Below are positions 1 through 10,382 of a DNA stretch of 64,000 bases, in pieces; the first letter of the stretch is position 1; every line of letters starts with the position of its first letter. The notes below the pieces were generated by a model that saw only the letters and a list, made by a program, of their open reading frames with translations, was not told the DNA's origin and ran no database searches. This DNA comes from Symbiodinium natans. Lineage: Eukaryota; Sar; Dinophyceae; Suessiales; Symbiodiniaceae. The translations under genes were made by a program, and so were the position numbers. The stretch is from the NCBI GenBank assembly GCA_905221605.1, contig CAJNDS010000335.1, positions 41,001 to 105,000 on the forward strand, given 5' to 3'.

Positions 1-2108
1 GGCTTGATGAGAGTGTCACGAATTGACTCTTCGTTTGCTTCTTCTCTCAGCTCATCTAGCAATTCGACAAGCTGCGACCACAACCACGCAAAGGTTCGCT
101 TGTTGCTACCTGGATTGGAGTCTTTGATCTTGTCGACTGCTCTGGAAAGAAGCCTGCAGTGCTTGAGCCTGGAGTATAACCAGCTAAACAAGGTAGACTC
201 AGCGGGCCATGCTTCGGGACTGAAACCGTTCAAACAAAACTCAACCTTTTCTCTAAAGGCTTGCAGTTGTTGTTGGCTGAAGCCTTCGAGCTGGATGGCT
301 AAGAGTGTCTGCTGGGAGACTGTCGCCCCCCTGATCCGGTCTACCCGAAACCTTCGGCTGAGCATTGCCAACAGCGCACGCCCGGAAGGCTGCACGCCTA
401 ACGCATGTGCTCGCTCGGTGAACGCCTGGGCAGCGACTCCGTAGTCTCCCTTGAGGTGTTTTGGATCTGTAAGCTGTGCAGCCAGGAATGCATCAAGGCG
501 GGGAAGGCCGTCAGACGTGACCTGCAGATTGCGCATCTGTCGGTCTCCTATGGCTGGATCAAGGGCGACCTGGAGCCATCTCAGTATCCTGGCGTTCCCA
601 CTCTTGTCTATGCTGCTGAACGATGTCAAAACGCCGTTCCTCCATGCTCGATATCCCGCGGCTGTCGAAGGAAGTGCAGGGATTTTCAGGTCTCGAAGAT
701 CTTTGTTGTGGTAAGTATCCTGCTCATAGTCTACTTCTTCTTCCCCCGGTGCATCGGTGACATCAATGATGGGGTCATCTTCCCTCTCCTCTTCCTCCTC
801 ACCTTCCTCGTGTTCGGACCCGATGTCGTAGTGCATCGGAGGGTCTGGGGGATGCACGACTGAAGGAGGTTTGGGAGTGGAGAAGACGTTGAAGGGATTG
901 TCACTCGAAGAACCCTTCTTGGATCTAGACGGAGCCGGCAAACCAACACCGGTGAAAACTGGCAACCTGGGTGCGCAGAAGCATCCAAACCGATTTGGAA
1001 CAGGCGCAGCAGCCACACCAGCAGATCTTTGACCTTGAGTCGCTGAGACCTTTGGACTCTTATGCTTAGGGGAGGGTGTCCCGTTTCGGAGCCCCGAACC
1101 TTTCGCTTTGCTTTTAGGCTTGGATGCTTTGGGACTGACGATTTCTCGCAACTCCTTCATTGTCTCACCAACACTTGCAGCCAAGGCCTTGAGGGCTTCA
1201 CTGATCTCCGTGCCATTTTGGTCCTGAGCCCTTGAGGCCTGCGACACTCGCTCTGCGTGAAGGTGGGATGTGTCGGCTTGGGACTGTTGTTGAGCTTTGA
1301 TGCTTTGCATCTCAGCTTGGATCATCGCAATCCGCTTCATCATTTCTTCCTGCTGCTCCTCAAGCTCACGATTCCTAGCCTGAAGTGAGGCAATGGTTTC
1401 GTTTGCTTGTGCAAGATGCTGACCGGCTTGTTCTGAAACACTCTGGACCTGTCTCTCAGCTTCAGCCCTAACGCGCTCTGCATACTCTTGTGCGTGCTGC
1501 ATGGCTTCATGTTGAGCAGAAGTGACAGCGCTCTGAACATATGCCTGAGCCTCACTCTTTGCAACCTGCACGTATGCCTGAGCTTCATGCTGAACGTTCT
1601 GGGCAAACACCTGAGCGTCCTGTTGAATGTTTTGTGCTTGCGCTTGTGCCAGCTGTGCAGCAGCAACGGCCTGAGAATGTGTTCGGGAATCAACCCCATG
1701 AAGATGCAATTCCTGACGACTCTGATGCAGGTGCAACTCTGGGGCAATGCGCTGAACATGCTGATGCAAGTGCACATCCGGGGTGGTTGTCCCATCGCCC
1801 GGTGCAAGCGAAACAGGTTGACTTGCTGGTGCAGGACTTGCAACTTCACATGCATAAGCTGGCGGAGGCAACAAAGCTTGCATCCTAGCGGAGGAAGAGC
1901 GATTTCGGGAACTAGCTAAGGCATAGGGTTGAGAGGACCTTCCCCTTCCGGTTGAAACGGCTCTTACGGGAGTGGAATCACTACTGCTCTCTCCTACCCT
2001 TGCTTCTTGTGCCCTTACAGCACTGAGTGCCCGCGCCTGTTGTGTAGGCGGCGTGCTGGAAGTGGACACCTGGAGCGAGGAATCAGTAGTTTCGGGACTC
2101 ATCGCCAT
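1..2108 (-). CDS. Gag-like protein of a retroelement, partial (runs off the left edge)
   Basis: I translated this frame by hand: it is open without a stop from an ATG at 2108 to base 1, about 702 codons, so the gene continues outside the window. The start has a strong context (ACCATGG). The N-terminal ~90 residues are Ser/Thr/Ala rich. Then come His-rich stretches (VHLHQHVQ, ELHLHQSRQELHLHG), a long Gln/Ala/Glu-rich coiled-coil-like segment with repeated AQ..Q..A, an acidic segment around 720-830, and a C-terminal globular part containing AWRNGVLTSFSS, LRWLQVAL and FAWLWSQLVELLDEL. The Trp/Leu-rich helical C-terminus after a disordered, coiled-coil N-terminus fits a retrotransposon capsid (Gag); that is inference, and no zinc knuckle is seen before the edge. 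It lies 59 bases after the HAD-like ORF on the same strand in another frame, so both probably belong to one element. Alternative: an unrelated coiled-coil host protein. Confidence 0.7.
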   Translation of the reverse strand, partial: MAMSPETTDSSLQVSTSSTPPTQQARALSAVRAQEARVGESSSDSTPVRAVSTGRGRSSQPYALASSRNRSSSARMQALLPPPAYACEVASPAPASQPVSLAPGDGTTTPDVHLHQHVQRIAPELHLHQSRQELHLHGVDSRTHSQAVAAAQLAQAQAQNIQQDAQVFAQNVQHEAQAYVQVAKSEAQAYVQSAVTSAQHEAMQHAQEYAERVRAEAERQVQSVSEQAGQHLAQANETIASLQARNRELEEQQEEMMKRIAMIQAEMQSIKAQQQSQADTSHLHAERVSQASRAQDQNGTEISEALKALAASVGETMKELREIVSPKASKPKSKAKGSGLRNGTPSPKHKSPKVSATQGQRSAGVAAAPVPNRFGCFCAPRLPVFTGVGLPAPSRSKKGSSSDNPFNVFSTPKPPSVVHPPDPPMHYDIGSEHEEGEEEEEREDDPIIDVTDAPGEEEVDYEQDTYHNKDLRDLKIPALPSTAAGYRAWRNGVLTSFSSIDKSGNARILRWLQVALDPAIGDRQMRNLQVTSDGLPRLDAFLAAQLTDPKHLKGDYGVAAQAFTERAHALGVQPSGRALLAMLSRRFRVDRIRGATVSQQTLLAIQLEGFSQQQLQAFREKVEFCLNGFSPEAWPAESTLFSWLYSRLKHCRLLSRAVDKIKDSNPGSNKRTFAWLWSQLVELLDELREEANEESIRDTLIK

Positions 2109-2167
2109 GGTGCCAGGCAATAGAAACCCCAGGTTCCCCTGAAGGTCAGCAGCTCTCTTTTAGCGTT

Positions 2168-3421
2168 TTACAGGGACCGCAGCCACAACAACACAGTGGG
2201 CACGAGATCAGTCAGCCACGTATTCGGCGATACCAAAATACCGTGAACACCATACGCCTCGACGTCCCGCACGATGTCTGATCTGTCATCCAAATGACAC
2301 GCAAAGTGATCCGACCGCCGGTCCATCAAACGCTTAATGAAGGCTCCTTTTCCAGGACGGCCCGTTGGAGAGCTAGTGATGTAGACTGGCACGCCCGGAA
2401 GCTCCGAAGCCATCGACTGACGCGTTTCTTTGGCCCGTTCTGTCCCAGAGTAACTCGTGCAAATAAACTTCAGCTTCACGTGGCTCGGACGCTCTGCGTT
2501 CAAACGGTCCAAAAAATCTCGGCTGTCCTGAAAGTGGATGTTGAGCACCCCGCTGAAATCCAATGAAATCAGGACAGGGATGTCCTCACGCACTTCGACC
2601 ACTTCCAAAGGTGCAACACGCGGCGCGGCAGAAGAAGAAGATGAGAGCGCCTGATTATGCTCTCTCCACTCTTCAGTAGTCCACCGGTTTATGGCTTCTC
2701 TATCTGAGTGTTGTCCCAATTCAACCTGTACCCTGAACGAATCCGCTATGGTTGGATACTCTCTTTCGTCCAACTCCCAGTCCTGCGGTGGTCTGGACTC
2801 GGGTCGGGCCTTTGCTTTGGGACGATACACAAGAAGATCTGCTGCAGCCTCCGGTGCACGTGACGGACCTGGTGTTCCGGGCAAGGTACTTGCCTTGGGA
2901 GGAACCGGGGTTCTATTACCCTTATGTTTAGGTCGTGCCCTAGGAGGTGCAGGGGTTCGATCACCCTTATGTTTCGGTCGCGGTCTAGGAGGTACCGGAG
3001 TTTGGTCAGAACCCTCAACCAAGGAACGAGGCGGAGATCTGGAACGCACTGCGACAGGAGGAGTCCTCGGAGCCGGTATCTCAGGCTCCGGCGAAGGTGC
3101 CTGAAGCACTCCTCTGACCTCTTCCAGGGTATCCTCGACGAACGTAGCGTAAGGATGATATGGCAATGCCTCCGTGCCCTCGAGCTCTCTTTCTCGAGTT
3201 CGGACCAGCCGTATGGCCCCAGACTGTTGCTGAGTACCGATGAGAAGCTGCACCAGCGCACGGATGACCACCAAGAGGACAGCTTTCCTCCGACGGAACT
3301 CAGACGAGCCTTTGACCGCAGGCGAGTTCGTGGCCCTGGAAAAAGCAGCAGTCACACGCTCCACAAAGGACTCTTCAGAGGTCACGCGTTCCCACGCCTG
3401 CAAAAAATCGTTCCAACCCAT
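2168..3421 (-). CDS. Proline-rich protein with a HAD-like C-terminal domain, retroelement-associated
   Basis: A 417-residue ORF. I chose the ATG at 3421 because it lies in ACCATGG and is followed by a plausible helical start (GWNDFLQAWERV); the frame is open upstream to an alternative ATG at 3595 (475 aa). The middle is disordered and Pro/Arg/Lys-rich with an imperfect tandem repeat (RTPxPPxxRPKHKG). The last ~130 residues look like a small HAD-fold domain: LISLDFSGVLN (motif I, D288), a strand ending in CTSYSG (motif II-like), a Lys before the last motif (GKGAFIKRL), and HLDDRSD (D378/D379). The second motif I Asp is replaced by Ser, so classical phosphatase activity is doubtful. The protein precedes the Gag-like ORF on the same strand. 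Its role is unknown; the HAD assignment rests on motif reading only. Confidence 0.6.
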   Translation of the reverse strand: MGWNDFLQAWERVTSEESFVERVTAAFSRATNSPAVKGSSEFRRRKAVLLVVIRALVQLLIGTQQQSGAIRLVRTRERELEGTEALPYHPYATFVEDTLEEVRGVLQAPSPEPEIPAPRTPPVAVRSRSPPRSLVEGSDQTPVPPRPRPKHKGDRTPAPPRARPKHKGNRTPVPPKASTLPGTPGPSRAPEAAADLLVYRPKAKARPESRPPQDWELDEREYPTIADSFRVQVELGQHSDREAINRWTTEEWREHNQALSSSSSAAPRVAPLEVVEVREDIPVLISLDFSGVLNIHFQDSRDFLDRLNAERPSHVKLKFICTSYSGTERAKETRQSMASELPGVPVYITSSPTGRPGKGAFIKRLMDRRSDHFACHLDDRSDIVRDVEAYGVHGILVSPNTWLTDLVPTVLLWLRSL

Positions 3422-4589
3422 GGTACCAGAGACAATTGCACAGCCTGATTCGGGCGGCGACCCCTCTAAGCCTAATTCGGGCGGCGACCCCAACAAGCCT
3501 AGAAAGTGGCCAGAAGAATGTGTGCAGAGTGCCTGAGCTTGACTACCTTGCCGGGATTCCTCAGATGGGATATTGGGGCAATGCAGGTCTTTCAACTAAC
3601 GACACGCACTCAACCGGCTGTCTGAGCCAATGCACACGGATGAGAGTGGGGAAGACCCGCGACTCTCTTTGCTTTGACCCTGAAACCTCTTAGGGATTGG
3701 GACTTTGTCCGATGTTGCGTTCACAGTGCGTGGTCAAGCCGACGGCACTGTGGGTTTGCTGTTGGCGGAGTGATGGGCTTAGTCTCAACCCGAAGGGAGA
3801 CCACAAACCACGCGAAGATCGAAGTCTGAACTGAACCTGCTGTTTGGGCAGTTCGAGGCGAAGCACACGGTGATGCAGTGATGCTTCGTCAGACGCCTAG
3901 GGTACCCACAAGGCCTAGCCTCCCTAAACCGTGCACGGGTTCACAGGAGAGGGTACAAAGGCAAGATGTTCAGGAATGTTTGAAGTGAAGTCCGAAAGTC
4001 AGAACCAACCAGGGCAAGAGGGGCGAGCACCTCGACACTGCAGCGGAGATGCGCAGCCACACGATGTACCTGGATGTCACGGAAAGTATTGAGGCAATCT
4101 AGGGACCCACCTATCGTCGGCGTACGTTAAAGCACGGACAAGGACCCTAAGCTGCCAGTCAAACGATACCTCTCTGTAGTGATTAGCAAGAAGATTACTC
4201 ACGAACCTTCTCCACCAATTTAGCGGATGAGCAATCAACAAACGCGTGATGCGTTTCTCACGCAAGGCCTTAATGAAATGAACCCAAATGTGGAGGTGTG
4301 TTGCGTAATGCTCTTCCGGCTCAGTGCTTTGCATGCACGATCGAAGATTTCGAGATATGGAATGCCACGTGGAAAGCCCAACGGTGGCTTGCAGGTGAAG
4401 TGAATGCAATTGCTGAGCCTGGCTCTGGCTCGACACAATGCTGGATGTGAAGTATGAATGAGGCAGGGCCAGCGGCTCCTGTCGCGCAATTTCAAGCACA
4501 CTCTCAAGGCAGGTGTGCGGTTATGGAGGGGGCACTATGGCGGCGCGCGGCTTTGCCTACGTTCCTACCAAAGTGACCACGTAGCTTGA

Positions 4590-4601
4590 GGCTGTTAACC
4601 A
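4590..4601 (-). other. Candidate primer-binding site matching the tRNA-Asn anticodon loop
   Basis: The plus strand reads GGCTGTTAACCA, which equals the anticodon stem-loop of eukaryotic tRNA-Asn(GTT) as I know it. On the minus strand, TGGTTAACAGCC follows the presumed LTR. It parallels the initiator-Met anticodon-loop site of the complete element at 55452-55463. A chance match to some tRNA loop is not negligible. Confidence 0.35.
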
Positions 4602-4660
4602 GTTAAGTACAACAAAGGTACTTAAGACAAGGAAAGACGCACAACGGGCACGCCTATTTT

Positions 4661-4671
4661 CCTTGAGCCAA
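4661..4671 (-). other. Spliced-leader-like 11-mer
   Basis: The minus strand reads TTTGGCTCAAG, identical to the last 11 bases of the dinoflagellate spliced leader (which ends CATTTTGGCTCAAG). It lies 60 bases upstream of the candidate primer site, in the presumed LTR. Confidence 0.35.
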
Positions 4672-6683
4672 ATACAATCAGTCATCCGAATCTGCTCTCC
4701 TAACCCTACTTGGTATGTACAGCTAAACGGTGGTTTGGGGCCAGTTTAGTTAACTCTTAGGGGTTATTTGGGGGGTATTTAGGGGCTACTTAGGTGTATA
4801 GGCTGTATAAGGGGAACATCCCAACCCTAAACCCTTGCAAGCTGAACTAGGTTGTCAAGAACTATGACAGATACAATTGGAAACAGCAGCAAAACAAAAT
4901 ATCTTCCAGATGATTTCTGAACCCTAAACCCTAAACCCTAAACCCGAAACCCTGAACCCTAAACCCTAAACCTGGATTTGTTGGGCCATGCAGCCCGTTG
5001 GTGGAGCCCAGGCAAGCAAGAGCTGCAGGTGACGCTGCTGGTGTCCTTCCATATTGGGTTTAGGGTTTAGGGTTTGGGGTTGTTTAGGGTTTAGGGTTTA
5101 GGGTTTGGGATTGTTTAGGGTTTAGGGTTTAGGGCTTCGGGTTTAGGGTTTAGGGTTTCATACTCAAGCGAGAACTGCCAGTACCATGAACCCTGCCGAG
5201 AACGGTTGACAGGGGATCTTGTTTGACCCATAAAGCTTTCTTCCAAAATCCAGTACCCCATGTGGTAAGTAGTACATGGGTATCACTGAGGGTCTGCAGT
5301 TGTGCTAGAGGTCTGAGCTATGCCGCAGATTTGTGAGACTTATTCGATTCGTTTGAGCTTGGGTTCATGGCCGGGCTCTTTCAGCGACGCTCCCGAAAGG
5401 GACCATCATGTCCTAACGAAAAAGGGCCACACGAGCCAGTTCCCAAAGCACAAAAAAGCCTCAAAGGGGTTCCCAGCAGCAGCTCTCTACCTCAGGAAGT
5501 TGGAATAGCGCTGGCAAAGCGTACTGTAAGGCTGGCGCCTCTTTTTTGCGGGCAAGAAGTACGAAGGGTTTTCAAGGGACTTTGCATTGGGGGTTATATG
5601 ACCCCTGTCCCCCTCCCGCCCCTCCCCAAAAAACAAAAACCAAACCCCAAACACCGACGCAGAAAGAAAAACAAACGCGCACACACGCACACGTGCACAA
5701 AACAAGAACTTGTTCTGAACCCCATCAAAAAACCCCAACACACATGTCAACCTCCCAACTAGATGAAACCCCAGACGCCTCAAGAACCTCTTCCCCCCAA
5801 AAACGCTAAACCCCAAAAGCTTTGCACCCGAAACCCTAAACCCTGAACCCTAAACACCCAAATCCCCGAAACTTGGGGCGCACCCGGCCCCAGGCGCACG
5901 TGCCCGGTTCCTGGGCCATGGGATCGTGCAATGTGCACTAAAGGTTGCTTCGGGTTCCCTAAGCCCAAGGCCCTAAACCCAAAAGACGAAGTTGAGGGCA
6001 GTTTTTCAGGAGGGTTTAGGGTGTAGCATTAGGGTGGCACTTTGAGCCGGCGCTCGGCGCTTAGGGTTGAAAGGCTGCACCAGCATTCTGGTTTGCAGCA
6101 CCTTTTCACTGTTGAGAGGCCGAACTAACCTTCAACGAAATCGCAGATGCCCCCAAACACCCGAAGCCCCCCCCAAACTTTCAACACACCGGACACCTTC
6201 AGACTCAATGACTAGAACCCTTAAGCCCTAGATAGACCCCAAACCCTAAAACCCTGGCACCTAAAGCCCCTAAAGCCCCCTGATAACCCCTGAAACTCCT
6301 GAACCCCTAACACTAAGCCCTGAGCCCTGGACCCCGAACTCTAAAACCCTGTTTTGTTCCCATATGCCCTACGCCTGAAACCTCAACCCTAACCCCCCCG
6401 AAATCTCAGAGGCCTAGCGTTTAGGGTTAGGGCTTGTCACTCTAAACCCTAAACCCTAAACCCTAAACCCCAAACCCTAAATCCACAACCCCAAACCCTA
6501 AACCCCAAACCCGAAACCCGAAACCCCAAACCCTAACCTCAAACCCTAAACCCCCAAACCCTAAACCCCAAACCCGAAACCCTAAACTCCCCCCAAATCT
6601 CACGGCCGAAGGACGCCGCCAGGGCAGCGCATGGTCTCACCGAAGCAGCGGAACACTGCACCAGGATCCTCCGGACCAAAATA

Positions 6684-6862
6684 CTCGGAGGTTCATGGTA
6701 CGTATAACGGGTTTAGGGTTTGGGGCGACTTAATAACCCAATTGTAACTGTACGTATAGCCCACTTATAACCCACTTATGAGCCCTGTAAGTGCCCGAAT
6801 GGGGATTACTTGCGTTAGGATTACAGTTGTAATTGGGGTATTAAGCTCCATGAACCTCCAAG
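6684..6862. mobile_element. Small inverted-repeat element (MITE), CTTGGAGG family, TA duplication
   Basis: Starts CTCGGAGGTTCATGGTAC and ends with the inverted form (CATGAACCTCCAAG). It is flanked by TA on both sides. The interior carries the family core (acccaattgtaactgtac, cttataaccc). It contains a short TTTAGGG-like insert near 6711. Confidence 0.6.
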
Positions 6863-7320
6863 TAGTGTCTAAACCCTATACCCCAAATCCGATTATGGGT
6901 ACTATTTAGGAACATTGATTCTGAATTGAGTTGTTTCCAATACTTTATCTAAATAGATTTCGCTTCTTTCACTGGTTTAGAGTTTGAGTTTTTGTATTTT
7001 TCGCAGGAGTCTGAGGACTTCTTCAGGGGGATTTCGGACTCCCGAACCCGTCCGCACATTTTCACGGTCTCATCCGTAGGGTTTAGGGTTTCGGGTTTAG
7101 GGTAACAACAAAACTCTAAGCCCTTAACGAGGTTGAAGGCCCTAATGCCCACATTGCACCCTTCTGCTGCTTGCCCGCAACGACGACCAAGTTCAATTAC
7201 CTTGTGTTCGGCTTCGTGGGGAGACCACGTCTGAAATCCTAAGCCCTGAAAGCCCTGAAACCCCACAAAGAGCCCTTAACGCCCCGAAACCCTAAATCCT
7301 AAACCCTAAACCCTAAACCC

Positions 7321-7406
7321 CAAATCAAGGGAGAGCTGAAGAACAAGGACGCGGCTTGCTCCCGCCTCCGGCGTGGAGAAGTAGCCTCCCCGGGATGTCT
7401 TTTCAG
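7321..7406 (+). CDS. Exon-like island between CCCTAAA and TTTAGGG arrays
   Basis: One frame reads QIKGELKNKDAACSRLRRGE and continues open to a CAG|GTTAAG boundary that could be a donor. The codon choice looks coding. The preceding array ends CCCTAAACCCC without an obvious AG, so the 5' boundary is unclear. The tract TCTTTTCAG before GTTAAG could instead be an acceptor. Function unknown. Confidence 0.2.
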
Positions 7407-8096
7407 GTTAAGACTGTAGGGTTTAGGGTTTGGGGTTTAGGGCTTTTGAGACTTTAGGGTTTAGGGTTTGGGGTTTAGGCCGTTCTTCCTGCAGCTAGAT
7501 CCTGCCAGTGGTCTGCGTCATGACTGAGGTTCACCCAAGAGACCTGGCCCTCACGGAAGGCACCGTCTAGGGTTTAGGGTTTAGGGTTTCGGGTTTAGGG
7601 TTTTGCCTTATTTGGGGCCTCATTTTGGTAGGGGGGAGGAAGCGGGTCTCAGCCTTTGATGCTGGAAGGGCGTCCGAACTTGTCTGGGATCCGGTTTCTC
7701 CCAATGCCCTAAACCCTCAACCCTAAACCCCAAACCCTAAACCCTTAACCCTCAACCCTAAACCCGCAACCTTTGAGGTTCTTTGGTTCGGCTTCCAGGT
7801 TCCAAGGCCCCAAACCCTCTCCGGTTTGGGGAATTAAGCTGAGGCGTGTGCTCTGGTTCCTCACTCAGATCCTTATCCCCGACCTTAAGCCCGCGACCCT
7901 AAATTCTAAATTCTGCACCCTAAACCCTAAACCCTAAACCAAGGACCTGATGACTGTTCGTGGCACCGGGAACCCTGGTTGTCTCCCGCATCACTGGAAT
8001 CAACGAAGAAAAGCCTGGATCCTAGGTTTAGGGTTTAGGGTTTAGGGTTTAGGGTTTAGGGTTTAGGGTTCAGGGTTTAGGGTTTAGGGTAGACCT

Positions 8097-8180
8097 GGGG
8101 ATGTTCCCCCTTATACTAACAGTCCTTAATAGGGCTAATAGTAGCCCCAATTAGAGTCCCTATCAAGGACTGTTCGTATA
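8097..8180. mobile_element. GGGATGTTCCCCC-family MITE, truncated at its right end
   Basis: Has the left terminus (GGATGTTCCCCCTTATACT) and the inner inverted pair (aacagtcctta / aaggactgtt), but the expected right terminus AGGGGGAACATCC is missing. A CTTGGAGG-family element begins at 8183, so the second element probably removed or replaced that end. Confidence 0.55.
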
Positions 8181-8182
8181 CA

Positions 8183-8343
8183 CTGGGAGGTTCATGGTAC
8201 TTCTTAACCAATTATCACTGTACTTGTAAGTGTACGTATAACCATATTCGGGCACTTGAGGGGCTCATAAATGGGTTATTCTGCACCCGAAACCCTAAAC
8301 CCTAAACCCTAAACCCGGTCAGGAAGTACCATGAACCTCCAAG
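8183..8343. mobile_element. CTTGGAGG-family MITE with an internal telomere-like insert
   Basis: Left end CTGGGAGGTTCATGGTAC, right end GTACCATGAACCTCCAAG, with the family core between them. A short CCCTAAA array (8286-8318) sits inside the right half, suggesting later gain of telomere-like repeats by an existing element. Confidence 0.55.
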
Positions 8344-9041
8344 CAGGGCAACGTCCCAAGGACCCCCAAGACATGAGTTGGCAAGAGAAGAGGGAGCCTG
8401 GCTGGAGCAGCAGCTTACCTGACGATTCTTTGAAGGTTCAGGGTTTAGGGTTTAGGGTTTAGGGTTTAGGGTTTAGGGTTTAGGGGGAAGCCGCAAGCAG
8501 TGCTGTGGTTGGGGATATTCCACGGCTATTCTTACGACCTTGATTATGAGACGTTCGTGATGAGGACTGGGTCGAGGGCTTCGGGTTTTTGCATGCAAAA
8601 ATTTGGGGTCTGACCAACACTGGAGCCCAAGTTTAGGGTCTGGAGTTCAGGGTTGAGAGCTTGGTCAGGGTTTTGAAACGTGAGTAGGAAGCGCCCGTCC
8701 TCTCAGATTGTTTAGGGTTTTTTGAGTCAAATGCCGGCTTGAGGCATTACCCCTAACACCGAAAACCTTCTTTAAGGATTCAATTGCTTGGGGGAAGCCC
8801 TGAACCCGGCCCAACTCTTACGCGAGCCTTGTTCGCGCCCTTATTTGGGTCAGGCTAAGAGCCAGCCCTAAACCCTAAGCCCTAAACCCCCAAGCCTCAG
8901 CCTTCACTCAATCTTCAACTCTCAACCCCAAACCTTGAACTCTAAAACCCCTTAAGCCCTCAACCCTTTTGAGGGTTCGGGGTTTAGGGTTTCGGGTTCA
9001 AAAGCCCCTAAACCCTAAACCCTAAACCCTAAACCCTGAAG

Positions 9042-9151
9042 CCCTACATGGAGTTCCCCCTCAGCCGCTGTGTCATTTGTGCGCCAAGCCGCTGGAGCCG
9101 GCGCACACGGAGCCCTCGATGCAGGGCTCGCAGAGTCCGTTCCAGAAGAAG
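9042..9151 (+). CDS. Exon-like island, CxxC-containing peptide
   Basis: Follows a CCCTAAA array ending CCCTGAAG and ends at AAG|GTTCCT. The frame LCHLCAKPLEPAHTEP then SMQGSQSPFQKK looks coding (CxxC followed by a polar tail), but all three frames are open here. No family recognised. Confidence 0.2.
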
Positions 9152-10015
9152 GTTCCTGGGGGGGGCGGGGTTTTGGACTTAGGGCTTTTGGGAGGGTCTC
9201 AGTTGCAAGGGTTTTTTGGGGGTTTTGGCAGGTTTGGGGGGTTTGGGAGGTTGGGGGGTTCAGGACATTTGGGCAGAGTAGGCCCTTCTTATCTTTGTTT
9301 CTGGTCTCGGTTCCGTTATAAACCCCTGCCAGGCTACTCTCGGGCTTAGCCCTCAACTCTAAACCCAAAAAGGCTCTACTCCACGCCCTAAGTTTCGAAC
9401 CGCAAGCCCCAAAACCCCAAAGCCTGAAACCCGCAAGCTTTAAACGCCCCAACCCCCCCCCCCCCCCCCAAAAAAAAAACAAAAAGAACAAAATGCCGTG
9501 AACGCCAGTATCTCCGTTTCCTACCCCAGAAGTAGTGGAAAACTTAGAGGGGTTTAGGGTCTGCAGGGTTGAGGGCTCCCATGCATCCCAACCCTCCCCC
9601 ACCTTCCACGCAGCCGCACACTGCCTCGGTCGTGGCGCCCTGAATTTGAATCCAGGTCTCCTGGCGGCTTTGGGGGGCCTTTCGTGGTAAAGGTGGCACC
9701 TCAACACGAAACCCTTCTTGGAGGGTCGGGGGAACGTAGTAAGCAGGGTTATCAGTACCTTAGTCGGGTTTTTTAGTAACTACAAGTATACCTACCTTTC
9801 CTAGAACCCCACTTCCTAAGTACGAAATCCCCTGACCCTTTAAGGTAAACCCTACGCAGTAGAGGGGCCCAGAAACACGCGGAGCGCACGTGGACGAGTC
9901 GAGGCAAGGACTCGCGGAATGCTGACTCTTCGGGCTGAATACCCTAGCTCCAAAAAGGTTAACCTTATAAACATAAAATAGATATAAACAATTAAATATA
10001 AAGAAACAAACAAAT

Positions 10016-10018
10016 CAA

Positions 10019-10073
<55 letters not shown>

Positions 10074-10092
10074 ATATATATATATATATATA
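10016..10092. repeat. (TAAA)n microsatellite followed by (TA)n
   Basis: About 14 TAAA units, then about ten TA units, embedded in an AT-rich patch. Confidence 0.95.
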
Positions 10093-10382
10093 GCAGGATT
10101 TTGTAAAATCAAAAGGTTAAAGGTTGCCTACCCAATCCCTAAGGGCTCGAGCTTGAACTCGGAAGGCACTTTAGGGATCATCAGGCTTAGGACTTTTTCG
10201 TTGCGCGCCCACTGCTCTGCTCGGACTTCTATGGAGGAGGACTCCGCCAAGCATGGTCTGGGACTCTCCAGGGCGTAGGCACCCCGCCGAGACCCCAGAA
10301 CCCTAAACCCTAAACCCCAAACCCTAAACCCTAAACCCCAAACCCCAAACCCCAAACCCTAAACCCTAAACCCGACCGAAAC

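Larger units (their letters stand above)
3422..4830 (-). other. Probable 5' leader/LTR region of the left-edge retroelement
   Basis: No convincing gene. Just upstream of the HAD-like ORF there are two near-identical copies of a ~20-bp unit ending TTCGGGCGGCGACC (about 3448-3497). The minus-strand ORF at 4077-4499 lacks coding character. A tRNA-like primer site (4590-4601) and a spliced-leader-like 11-mer (4661-4671) suggest that the 5' LTR ends near 4602. The LTR start could not be fixed, because the other LTR is outside the window. Telomere-like repeats begin at about 4800. Confidence 0.35.
4831..9720. repeat. Interstitial telomere-like repeat mosaic
   Basis: Clusters of CCCTAAA (4918-4974, 5830-5855, 6437-6595, 7290-7322, 7708-7770, 7917-7940, 8286-8318, 9010-9040) and TTTAGGG (5057-5157, 7410-7470, 7568-7606, 8023-8091, 8438-8487) with many one-base variants (CCCCAAA, CCCGAAA, CCCTGAA). 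Between them are unique stretches of 60-300 bp. The + ORF at 5367-5762 and the - ORF at 9015-9707 are carried by low-complexity sequence and are not credible genes. Islands with coding character are listed separately. Confidence 0.85.

Noticed and set aside
2294-3448. Plus-strand frames at 2.3-3.4 kb
   Set aside because: Antisense shadows of the proline/arginine-rich minus-strand gene, whose composition keeps other frames open.
4077-4499. Minus-strand 140-codon frame upstream of the HAD-like ORF
   Set aside because: No domain and an alternative overlapping frame of similar length; the position suits a retroelement leader better.
9640-9665. tRNA-like T-loop text (TTTGAATCC)
   Set aside because: No acceptor or anticodon stems can be folded around it.
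9015-9707. Minus-strand 230-codon frame
   Set aside because: Crosses poly-C, telomere-like repeats and low-complexity DNA; no consistent coding character, and the opposite strand has a better exon-like island.
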